64,000 bases of DNA from Elgaria multicarinata webbii (Eukaryota; Chordata; Lepidosauria; Squamata; Anguidae), in assembly GCF_023053635.1 (NCBI RefSeq), contig NC_086180.1:4345206-4409205 (forward strand). Reading direction: 5' to 3'. Position 1 is the stretch's first letter. Every line of letters begins with the position of its first letter. The notes under the pieces are model-generated. The model ran no database searches. It was not told the origin of the DNA and was given only the letters and a program-made list of their open reading frames with translations. A program made the translations under genes and the position numbers. Of the stretch, positions 11,429 to 64,000 are shown piece by piece.

Positions 11429-11697
11429 ACTTATTTATTTATTTGTTTGTTTGTTACATTTATATACTGCCCCATAGCCGAAGCTCTCTGGGCGGTTTAC
11501 AAAAGTTAAAAACAGTAAACATTAAAAGTATACAAAATTTAAAACCATAATAACAACAGTATAAAAACAACAGTATCCATTTAAAAACAGCAGTTCTGGG
11601 GGGTCCGTTAAAAAACAAACTTAGCGTTGTTGAATGGTGTTAAATGCCTGGGAGAAGAGAAAAGTCTTGACCTGGCGCCTAAAAGATAACAGTGATG
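11429..11697 (-). mobile_element. L2-like LINE 3' end (type A)
   Basis: Reads as (AAAT)n tail, 'cccagagagcttcggctatg' block and 3' UTR up to the last ORF2 codons (caggtcaagacttttctctt), all on the minus strand. Confidence 0.85.
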
Positions 11698-12096
11698 CAG
11701 GAATTGGGGGTCAGGGGCAGAAGAATCCTAAAATATTCTGAAGTTGCGTAAGGGTAGAGAAAAGGATATTGTTTTGTGTTGGAAAGGAAGGCAAAAGAAA
11801 CAGGAAGCCCAGCTGCAAATGAATTCCAGATGCCCTCATTTTTTCTTTTTCTTTTTTGTTATCTGCTGGACTCCAGTAACCCCGTCCTTTCCACATATCT
11901 ACCTAGCAATGTTATCCGTACTCCACGCGTGAGCAGAAACTAGACTGGTATCCACTGGGAGATCACTGGTGATTTACAGGAGATCACCAAGAATTTCGGA
12001 CTCTCAATTATTTAACACAGGAAAAACAAAATGTCTCCCCTCCCACGCTAAAACATCCTGCTGAAACGAAGAGAGTTTTGGGGTAGCCAGGAGTGG

Positions 12097-12101
<5 letters not shown>

Positions 12102-12127
<26 letters not shown>

Positions 12128-12128
12128 A
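12102..12128. repeat. (GT)n microsatellite
   Basis: About 13 dinucleotide units. Confidence 0.9.
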
Positions 12129-12289
12129 AGTACTATAAAGGCCATTTAGTTCTGGGGCTCAGAATTCTTTTATTCTAAGTGCCTGTCCTTTGCACCAGGC
12201 TCCAGGTTGGTGGATCTCAGGGTTCTAGCAAAAGATAAAAGTCCTTCCTGCAAGCCTGAAGTCTACCCCAGCCTTACTCCACAGTTATA

Positions 12290-12432
12290 ATCTAGGCCAG
12301 TATTGTCAACACTGACTGGTAGCAGAGGCTCGTCTGGGTTTCAGGCGAGAGTTTTCCCATCCAGATGCCGGGGATCGAAACTGCAACTTTCTGCATGCAA
12401 AACAGGAGTTCTAACACGGAGCCACAATGACT
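12290..12432 (-). mobile_element. tRNA-derived SINE, decayed
   Basis: The complement carries a B-box-like 'agtttcgatccccggcatc' and the body segment 'cactgactggtagcagaggc' shared with the SINE copies at 20.0 and 46.0 kb. Confidence 0.6.
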
Positions 12433-12506
12433 TTCTTAAGCTTTTCATGCTCTATCATGCATCTTGCTTCATTCACCACTAGTCAGCCAATGAACTCTAC
12501 AAACGT

Positions 12507-12703
12507 CCTGACTGTTAGAGCAGTACAACAATGGAACCCATGACCTAGGGAGGTGGTAGGTTCTCCCGCACTAGAGGCCTTCAAGAGGCAGCTGGACAGA
12601 CATCTGTCAGGGGTGCTTTAAGGGGGATTCCTGCTTTGAGCAGCAGGGTTGGACTCAATGGCTTTAGAGGCCCCTTCGAACTCTACTCTTCTATGATTTT
12701 ATG
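12507..12703 (+). mobile_element. CR1 LINE 3' end
   Basis: Contains the last ORF2 codons, the 3' UTR and diverged octamers. The 75 bases after it (12704-12778) recur after another CR1 tail at 40,322-40,398. Confidence 0.85.
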
Positions 12704-12840
12704 AAAAGCTGGGCTCTTTTAATCCCACAAATCTGGTTGCTGCAATGTCTGCCAACTTTGAAATCCAGCAAAATGAAGTCCAAAAGGAGTTTATTTTCTT
12801 TCCTTGATTCTGAAGACTTCCTCTTCCTGGGGATGAAAGT

Positions 12841-12841
<1 letters not shown>

Positions 12842-12919
<78 letters not shown>
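12842..12919. repeat. Compound (CT)n(GT)n microsatellite
   Basis: About 22 CT units followed directly by about 16 GT units. Frames read through it are repeat translations. Confidence 0.95.
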
Positions 12920-12921
<2 letters not shown>

Positions 12922-13267
12922 TTCCCACAAATCCCACAAAGTTGACCCATGCATTCAGGTTATTTATTTTAGGTATTCAGGTATAAAATATACATTCTCT
13001 ACTTTCAAAGTACCCAAAGGAATGTATGGGCCCGAATTCATCCATGAAACAGCCATTCAGGGGGGGGGGGGATCCATCACACTTAAAGCAATAGCCATAG
13101 CCACAGCCATAAATTGCAAGTCTAAAATCAGTATATTTAGCAGAACTTTTAACATCAGCATTAAAATGTCAGCAGCTGTGAAACATTTTCCTGAATGAGA
13201 TCATCTCTTGACTTGACGATGAAATGAAACCAGAGAAGTTAGCAAGTGCCACCACCAAGCAGGACCT

Positions 13268-13453
13268 GCAGTGCGACAGTAGAACCAATGACCTAGGGAG
13301 GTCGTGGGCTCTCCCACTAGAGGCCTTCAAGAGGCAGCTGGACAGCCATCTGTCAGGGATGCTTCAGGGTGGATTCCGGCATTGAGCAGGGGGTTGGACT
13401 CCATGGCCTTGTAGGCCCCTTCCAACTCTGCTGTTCTGTGATTCTATGATTCT
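13268..13453 (+). mobile_element. CR1 LINE 3' end
   Basis: Starts at a diverged 'gcagtgcgacagtagaacc', then the 3' UTR and octamers. Confidence 0.85.
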
Positions 13454-13564
13454 GACTTCAGTAGTTCTGGTCTCCAGGCTAAGCTTCCTGCAGTGTTTGA
13501 ACCTAATCTTGGCTGGTGCGACAACAGTTATCTGCCACCACAACCACCAAGTGCCCCTGTTCAG

Positions 13565-14120
13565 CACTGGTTAGGCCTCATCTTAAGTATTGCATCCAGT
13601 TCTAGGAACCACACTTCAAGAAGGATGCAGACAAGTTGAAGAATGTTCAGAGGAGGGCAACGAGGAGGAGGATCAGGGGTCTGGAAACAAAGCCCTATGA
13701 GGAGAGACTGAAACAACTGGGCATGTTTAGCCTGGAGAAGAGGAGACTGAGGGGAGACTGAGGGGAGGGCCTTCTCTGCTGTGGCACCCCGGCTGTGGAA
13801 TGAGCTCCCTAAGGAGGTTCGCTTGGCATCTACATTGTATGCTTTTAGACGCCAGGTGAAGACCTTTTTATTCTCCCAGCCTTTTAACAGTCTATAAATA
13901 AATTTTAACGGTGTTTTCAATTTGTAATTTTGCATTGCTGCTGTTTTTATCTGGTTGAGCTTTTATATTGTATTTTATAGTATGGTTTTGTACTGTTGTT
14001 TTATACTTTGAATGTTTTTAATTTTTGTGAACCGCCCAGAGAGCTCTGGCTATTGGGCGGTATAGAAATGTAATAAATAAATAAATAATAGCACTCTTCA
14101 AATACTTGAAAAGTTGTCCA
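13565..14120 (+). mobile_element. CR1 LINE fragment interrupted by an L2-like LINE
   Basis: CR1 ORF2 sequence runs from 'ggttaggcctcatcttaag' to 'gactgaggggagactgag' near 13,761 and resumes at about 14,089 with 'tagcactcttcaaatactt'. An L2-like 3' end lies between. Confidence 0.85.
13762..14088 (+). mobile_element. L2-like LINE 3' end nested in CR1
   Basis: Last ORF2 codons (gtggcaccccggctgtggaa), 3' UTR, 'gaaccgcccagagagctctg' and (AAAT)n tail. The CR1 reading resumes immediately after the tail. Confidence 0.85.
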
Positions 14121-15126
14121 TGCTTGAAAGGCCAAGGAAGGGAGAGGGCCATCTCAGGAACTCCCGGGGGGGGGGGGGCATAATCTTTTTTTGTGCTTGG
14201 CCAGTATAGTTAGTTCATCTGTCACATCTCTTAAGAATTGTCTTAAATTTGTATTTTTATGATTGTGATATATTCTATGACACACAACCATTTTTCGTCT
14301 TCTTTACTGCCCTGACATTTAACTGAAGAAGGGAGATTTTATAATTTTTAAACAAACAAACAGCAGATGCCTTCAGGGCACCTTTCTGATTTGATCCAGC
14401 AGCTCAGGTTCTATATGGCTTCTGTAAGGCAATTCGCTCGCAGTGGAGTTGAGCCCTTCCTGCGACGTGGTTTATTTGGATTTGGCAAGCTCAGCTCTTG
14501 CCTGAAATGTCAATGAAGCGTCTTTAGGAAACACAGTCGGAGAGAGATGGAAAGCTTCAACCCACGTACCTGCTTTCCTCGGATTATCCCCATAGCACTA
14601 AGCTTTCGCGGGCGACAGAGATCCTTTGCATACCAGGAAGTGAGTTTAAGGGGGGAAATGTAAAAAAATCATTAAAAAATCAACGGATGACCCAATTCAA
14701 TTCAAATCTGGTATGCTTAAAGCGCTCCCTAATATCTATCACTGTGCCAATTTTGGTGTCTTTATCTTTAAAGCTTACGCAGATGTAAGCATTTCTTTAA
14801 AATCCTGCTCCTGCGCCCCAGCGGTGGCTCGAAAGATACGCTCAAAGAGTAGGGGCTGAATACGGCGAATCTTTTTGCTTTATTGCACAATTAAGGCAGG
14901 ATGCATGATAGTACTTCACAATCAAAGCAGATTATAACGTGGAAAACTTCTGAGTCCTTTGCAAGCAATTCGCAGTGAGTGCACAGTGTAACGCTGGTGT
15001 GATAAAGCTCAGACACACAGAATTAAACAAAAATATAGAAAAGGAAAGCAGGAGGGGGAAACCCCTGGAATTGATCCAAACCCCGTCTCAAATTAGCCAT
15101 CTCCTGACTTATCTCCTGCAACCAGG
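14121..15126. other. Upstream flank, no gene seen
   Basis: Unique-looking sequence with a G run at about 14,165-14,178. No exon or repeat family recognised. Confidence 0.4.
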
Positions 15127-15577
15127 AATCATAGAATCATAGAATAGCAGAGTTGGAAGGGGCCTACAAGGCCATCGAGTCCAACCCCCTGCTCAATGCA
15201 GGAATCCACCCTAAAGCATCCCTGACAGATGGTTGTCCAGCTGCCTCTTGAAGGCCTCTAGTGTGGGAGAGCCCACAACCTCCCTAGGTAACTGATTCAA
15301 TTGTCGTACTGCTCTAACACTCAGGAAGTTTTTCCTGATGTCTAGCTGGAATCTGGCTTCCTTTAACTTGAGCCCATTATTTCATGTCCTGCACTCTGGG
15401 AGGATCGAGAAGAGATCCTGGCCCTCCTCTGTGTGACAACCTTTTAAGTCTTTGAAGAGTGCTCTCATGTCTCCCCTCAATCTTCTCTTCTCCAGGCTAA
15501 ACATGCCCAGTTCTTTCAGTCTCTCTTCATAGGGCTTTGTTTCCAGACCCCTGATCATCCTGGTTACCCTCTTCTGT
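15127..15577 (-). mobile_element. CR1 LINE 3' end
   Basis: Octamers at the left, complete 3' UTR, and ORF2 C-terminal region up to 'accaggatgatcaggggtc'. Confidence 0.9.
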
Positions 15578-15994
15578 CCACCAAGGACCCATCTGGCTCA
15601 CACTGAACATTGCATGCAGTGCTTTTAAAACGGGCTTTTTTTTAGAAAACAGTGGGTGCCTTCCTTCGGAGACCTGGTAGAGGACAGTGGCTACAAATCA
15701 GGAAGCCCCCCAGTTCAGATGGGGATAATGATATTGACCTACCTGACAGGGTCGTTGTATGGATTGCAAAGTAAGGCAGACAAACAATGTCGCATACACG
15801 AAAGTACAACACAAATGCCAAGCGCTATTCTTTTACCGTTCAAACAACTGCTGTTATTTGCGCTATGCTGAATACGTTTTTGCCCTGTTGAAGAAGGTCG
15901 CTCTTGAAAACGTCAGTTAAAAAAACATAAATGTAAAGATTTTTCTGAAGAAAAGCTTGCCATTTTAAAAAATAAAAATGATGTAGGTTCCAGT

Positions 15995-16282
15995 AGAGGC
16001 TGGTGGCTCCGATGTCAGTGGGGCGGCGAATTCACTCCGGGCTTCAGTTAGAACTCTAAAGGAGCTTCGCGCCTTGGATAGTATTAAAGGCAATAAGCCT
16101 ATTGCTGGGGAATATGGGTGGGAGGGTGCTGTTGCACTGTGTCCTGCCTGTGAGTCCCTGGTTGACAGCTGGTTGGCCGCTATGTGAACAGAGTGCTGGA
16201 CTAGATGTACCCTTGGTCTGATCCAGCATCAGGGCTCTCCTTATTTCTTATATTTTTATAGCTCCTTTAGAGTTCTGACTGT
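15995..16282. mobile_element. Foldback MITE (GAGGCTGGTGGCTCC ends) split by an L3-like LINE tail
   Basis: The left arm (gaggctggtggctccgatg to 'actctaaaggagc', about 15,995-16,070) and a right-arm piece (gctcctttagagttctgac, 16,260-16,280) flank an L3/CR1-like 3' UTR at about 16,094-16,259. The right end of the MITE is missing. Confidence 0.7.
16094..16259 (+). mobile_element. L3/CR1-like LINE 3' end
   Basis: Diagnostic 3' UTR: 'ctggactagatgtaccc', 'tctgatccagcatcagggc' and an ending like 'cttatttcttat'. The family recurs throughout the window. Confidence 0.75.
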
Positions 16283-16467
16283 TGTAGTTTGGGACAGAGA
16301 GCAGCCAAATGGAGAATAAGGTGTTCTTTCCCAGAATGCTGAACTCCAAGAGAGAATGCATTAGGGTTTGGCCAACAGCGCTGGGGCGGAGGGGTGGGTG
16401 TGTCCCAACAGCCCTCTCTCAAGTTGCACAGTGGAAAACTTTGAAGTGCAAAGCACTCATCAGGCTG

Positions 16468-16636
16468 GTCCCCATAGCCACACCCCAGGAGGGGCCAAAA
16501 ATGCAGGTCGCTGTGTTCATCCATATCACCAAACCAGTTTGAGCAGCTTTCACCTCCAACTGGAAACTGATGGGTCCTAATTGCCCATTCCAGACCATGA
16601 CACCCCAAAATAATTTGCATTGCAACAGGGAACAGT
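16468..16636. repeat. Unclassified interspersed repeat, copy 1
   Basis: Segments 'ccccatagccacaccccag', 'ccaaaaatgcaggtcgctg' and 'ataatttgcattgcaacag' line up in order with copies at 27.8 and 30.8 kb. Family not recognised. Confidence 0.6.
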
Positions 16637-17111
16637 ATCATAGAATCATAGAATAGCAGAGTTGGAAGGGGCCTACAAGGCCTTCGAGTCCAACCCCCTG
16701 CTCAATGCAGGAATCCACCCTAAAGCATCCCTGACAGATGGTGGTCCAGCTGCCTCTTGAAGGCCTCTAATATGGGAGAGCCCACAACCTCCCCAGGCAA
16801 CTGATTCCATTGTCGTACTGCTCTAACAGTCAGGAAGTTTTTCCTGACGTCCAGCCGGAATCCGGCTTCCTGTCACTTGAGCCCGTTATTCCGTGTCCTG
16901 CACTCTGGGAGGATCGAAAAGAGCTCCTGGCCCTCCTCTGTGTGACAACCTTTCAAGTATTTGAAGAATGGTATCATGTCTCCCCTCAGTCTTCTCTTCT
17001 CCAGGCTAAACATGCCCAGTTCTTTCAGTCTCTCTTCATGGGGTTTTGTTTCCAGACCCCTGGTCATCCTGGTTGCCCTCCTCTGAACACGCTCCACCTT
17101 GTCTGCGTATA
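16637..17111 (-). mobile_element. CR1 LINE 3' end
   Basis: Octamers, 3' UTR and ORF2 C-terminal region (an open minus frame at 16,873-17,142). Confidence 0.9.
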
Positions 17112-17867
17112 TGGTTGCCCCCCTTCCATCTCCACCTCCCACCCACCCCCGCTAGTGGGAGGATTGCAGCTAGGCTCAGAGGGAAGAGGGAAGCCCGGGG
17201 GGGGGGGGGGGTTGGCCGGTGACCTCAGAGTCCCTGCTAGTCCAGAAGTCCTGGCATTTTTCGACCCTGTGAGCCCTGCCTCTGCCACACCACTGCCTTT
17301 GTCTGAAATTAGTGATATTTGGAGCCAAACACAGGGCTAAGACCACTGTGCTCCGCTACTCCCACATGCATGACGTGGTCCCGTGTTCTTCTGTTTCAGC
17401 CTCGCTGGGAAGAGCTGTGGCCCAACACTTCTGGAGGGCACAAGGTTGGGGAAGAGCTGAACAGGAGAGAGAGAGAGAGAGAGAGACCAAACGTATCTTC
17501 CCATTTGAACTGGCCCAAAAACACTTTTAACTGGCCCCAAAACACCTGGTGTTTTGAGGAAGGACCCTTTAATGCATTGGCTTCTATCCTGCATTCCCGC
17601 AATTGAAGGGGGACATGAATGGTTCCCCACACCCATCATTCTATCATCACAACAACCCTGTGGAGTAGAGTGAGTGAGGGGGTGGGTGAGTCATTCCCAC
17701 CCCCCACCCCAAAGGGCTGCCTCTCTTCCAGGAGCAACCAAGACCCTCAAGCAGGCTTAAAATCCTGGTCTCAGAAGAAGACAGCTAGAATTCATGCCGG
17801 CATGAAAATGGCTGTGATATCAACAATCAGAGGATCAAGGAGAGGGCCGAAGTACCTGCACAACTTC
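17112..17867. other. Upstream flank near CPXM1, no gene seen
   Basis: Contains a G run at 17,195-17,211, a half copy of the hAT-like foldback at about 17,410-17,456 and a (GA)n tract at 17,464-17,485. Confidence 0.45.
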
Positions 17868-18290
17868 AACCAGGATGATCAGGGGTCTGGAAACAAAGCC
17901 CTAAGAAGAGAGACTGAAAGAACTGGGCAGATTTAGCCTGGAGAAGACAAGATTGAGGGGAGACATGAGAGCACTTTTCAAATACTTGAAAGGTTGTCAC
18001 AGAGGAGGGCCAGGATCTCTCCTCGATCCTCCCAGAGTGCAGGACACGGAATAATGGGCTCAAGTTACAGGAAGCCAGATTCCAGCTGGACATCAGGAAA
18101 AACTTCCTGACTGTTAGAGCAGTACGACAATGGAACCAGTTACCTAGGGAGGTGGTGGGCTCTCTCACACTAGAGGCCTTCAAGAGGCAGCTGGACAACC
18201 CTCTGTCAGGGTGGATTCCTGCATTGAGCAGGGGGTTGGACTTGATGGCCTTGTAGGCCCCTTCCAACTCTGCTATTCTATGATTCTATG
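17868..18290 (+). mobile_element. CR1 LINE 3' end just upstream of the CPXM1 promoter
   Basis: ORF2 C-terminal region, 3' UTR and octamers. It ends about 160 bp before the TATA box, so it bounds the unique proximal promoter. Confidence 0.9.
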
Positions 18291-18448
18291 AAGGGACACC
18301 CGGAGAGCCGGCATGCCCTGCCCAGAAGAAATGGAACCAGCCAAAGTGAAGCCAGAACGAGCCGCAGCCTTTTTCTGGGTCACAGCTATTCCTGACAATG
18401 CGGTACATGTATGGAAATGGCATGGAATGTGCGAGGGGAGGGGATTGT

Positions 18449-18455
18449 TATAAAG
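18449..18455 (+). promoter_or_regulatory. CPXM1: TATA box of CPXM1
   Basis: TATAAAG preceded by a G-rich 'gaggggaggggatt' (Sp1/MAZ-like). A start site about 30 bp downstream (near 18,480) would give a 5' UTR of about 108 bases with no upstream ATG. The start site is inferred, not seen. Confidence 0.6.
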
Positions 18456-18587
18456 GCCAGGGGCCAGCATCCCGAGTGCAGAGACAGAGAGCAGGAAGGA
18501 GGGAGGGAGCGAAGCAGGCAGAGGCTGAGACGAAAGCTGAAGGGTGCTCCAGCACAGCCGCGCTTGGCCTGTCGCCCCCTCCCCAAA

Positions 18588-62872
<44,285 letters not shown>

Positions 62873-63724
62873 GGGGGACCACGGCCTCCCCTCCACGCTT
62901 CTCCCAAAGGAGGAAGGTGACGTCAAAGCCCGGTTCCCTTCTTCCCAGTTAGCAGTTTCCTTCCTCGACCCGAGCGTTTCAGGTTATATGTTGAGAGACG
63001 CATCGTTGGCCAAAACCCAATGAGTGATTTCTGGGCTTCAGGGGAGAATAAGGTATGGGTATAGCTCTATCAGCCCCCAGTATTTGTCCAGAGATTTTGT
63101 TTCCAGCATCCTAAGCACCTGAAGCAAATATTATTGATAGGATTTGGTCCTGGATTTGCCTACTTGGCTGGTTTGGTGGTTGGTGCCCACAAAGATCTGA
63201 ACACTGTAAAAGTTAGACATATTATCAACATGCCCAAAACAGTGTTGAGTTTCTCAAGAAACTTGTTTGGGGTTTAAGCATCTCTATGAATTCATATTTC
63301 ACACACACACACACACACACAGATGTGATTTCCCCAGAGGCCCTTCTCTCTGGAGTTGTGGGGAGATGGCTGTAGTCCCTCGGTGACTACTACAAAGAAC
63401 TCTGCTTGGGCGCAGAGAAACTCCCTTCATTATTGCTTCACATATCCCAGGGGTTGAGCTCCGGCATTGAAAACCGATTCTAGGCTGAGTGACCCTTGAA
63501 GTCATATGAAATTCTGATTTAAAAACAACAAAACAACAACAGCCGAGTTCCTGATGATCGGCCGATATTTAACAAATGCACTGAATTACCAAAGACTAGT
63601 CTGTATGTGGGTTTTCAGTGAGTTACCAGGAGTGGGGGTCAGTTAAACAGAAAGTGAACAGGCCAGGGGAAACGTCTAGATTTCGCCCCAAACGTCTAGA
63701 TTGCGCCAAATGCAAGGGTCAGCC
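62873..63724 (+). other. Probable CPXM1 3' UTR and 3' flank
   Basis: No AATAAA or ATTAAA occurs on the + strand between the stop and the CR1 at 63,726. The nearest variant is AATAAG near 63,048. A (CA)n run lies at 63,300-63,320. The transcript end is not located. Confidence 0.4.
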
Positions 63725-63725
63725 T

Positions 63726-64000
63726 AGAATCATAGAATAGTAGAGTTGGAAGGGGCCTAGTAGGCCATCGAGTCCAACCCGCCGCTCAGTGCAGGAATCC
63801 ACCCTAAAGCATCCCTGACATTGTCCAGCTGCCTCTTGAACGCCTCTAGGGTGGGAGAGCCCAAAACCTCCTTAGGTAACTGGTTCCATTGCCGTACTGC
63901 TCTAACAGTCAGGAAGTTTTTCCTGAGGTCCAGCCGGAATCTGGCTTCCTGTAACTTGAGCCCATTATTCCATGTCCTGAACTCTGGGAGGATCGAGAAG
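63726..64000 (-). mobile_element. CR1 LINE 3' end, running off the window
   Basis: Octamers, 3' UTR and last ORF2 codons on the minus strand; continues past 64,000. Confidence 0.9.

Noticed and set aside
12701-13198. 165-codon frame with Ser-Leu and Cys-Val runs
   Set aside because: Translation of the (CT)n(GT)n microsatellite.
18411-18587. N-terminal extension of CPXM1 from an in-frame ATG at 18,411
   Set aside because: It lies before and over the TATA box, and the ATG at 18,588 is followed by a proper signal peptide.

Overview
This window is vertebrate nuclear DNA from a squamate reptile (lizard or snake). Evidence for the lineage is a full Sauria-type SINE with target-site duplications at 55,366-55,689, many CR1 LINEs ending in the ATTCTATG octamer, several L2-like LINE families and abundant foldback DNA transposons. 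The species cannot be named from the sequence.

One protein-coding gene is certain: CPXM1 (carboxypeptidase X, M14 family member 1) on the + strand, 18,588-62,872. I could place all 14 coding exons. All 13 introns are GT-AG, every phase joins, and the model gives 770 residues with no stop. The protein has a signal peptide, a basic Ser/Thr/Pro-rich linker, a discoidin (F5/8 type C) domain (exons 3-6), an M14 carboxypeptidase-like domain (exons 7-12), a transthyretin-like domain (exons 13-14) and a basic tail. The zinc ligands are present, but the substrate-binding Arg of the Asn-Arg pair is His, as in the CPX/AEBP1 branch. A TATA box lies about 140 bp before the start codon.

1-18.4 kb is upstream flank. 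It is mostly LINE and MITE debris, with one candidate small membrane-protein exon on the minus strand at 108-293. 18.6-62.9 kb is CPXM1, where introns make up about 95 percent of the span. 62.9-64 kb is 3' flank ending in a CR1 copy.

The repeats fall into these groups: CR1; an L3/CR1-like LINE whose 3' end reads like ATGTTCTT; three L2-like LINE tails (called A, B and C here); tRNA-derived SINEs; a palindromic MITE with TAGGGTGACC ends (seven copies); a short MITE with TTCTTCGATTCTAAGA ends (two copies); a hAT-type foldback with CAGCCTTCCTCAACC ends (three copies with 8-bp duplications); and a GC-rich hAT-like element (two copies with 8-bp duplications). Nested insertions allow relative dating: CR1 in L2, L2 in CR1, L2 in L3, L3 in a MITE, and LINEs in MITEs. 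In four CPXM1 introns a transposon ends within about 23-45 bases of the splice acceptor, so parts of the splicing signals sit at or inside transposon edges. I saw no new multi-gene system; the most unusual content is this transposon-splice-site crowding, the nesting, and the candidate microprotein exon.
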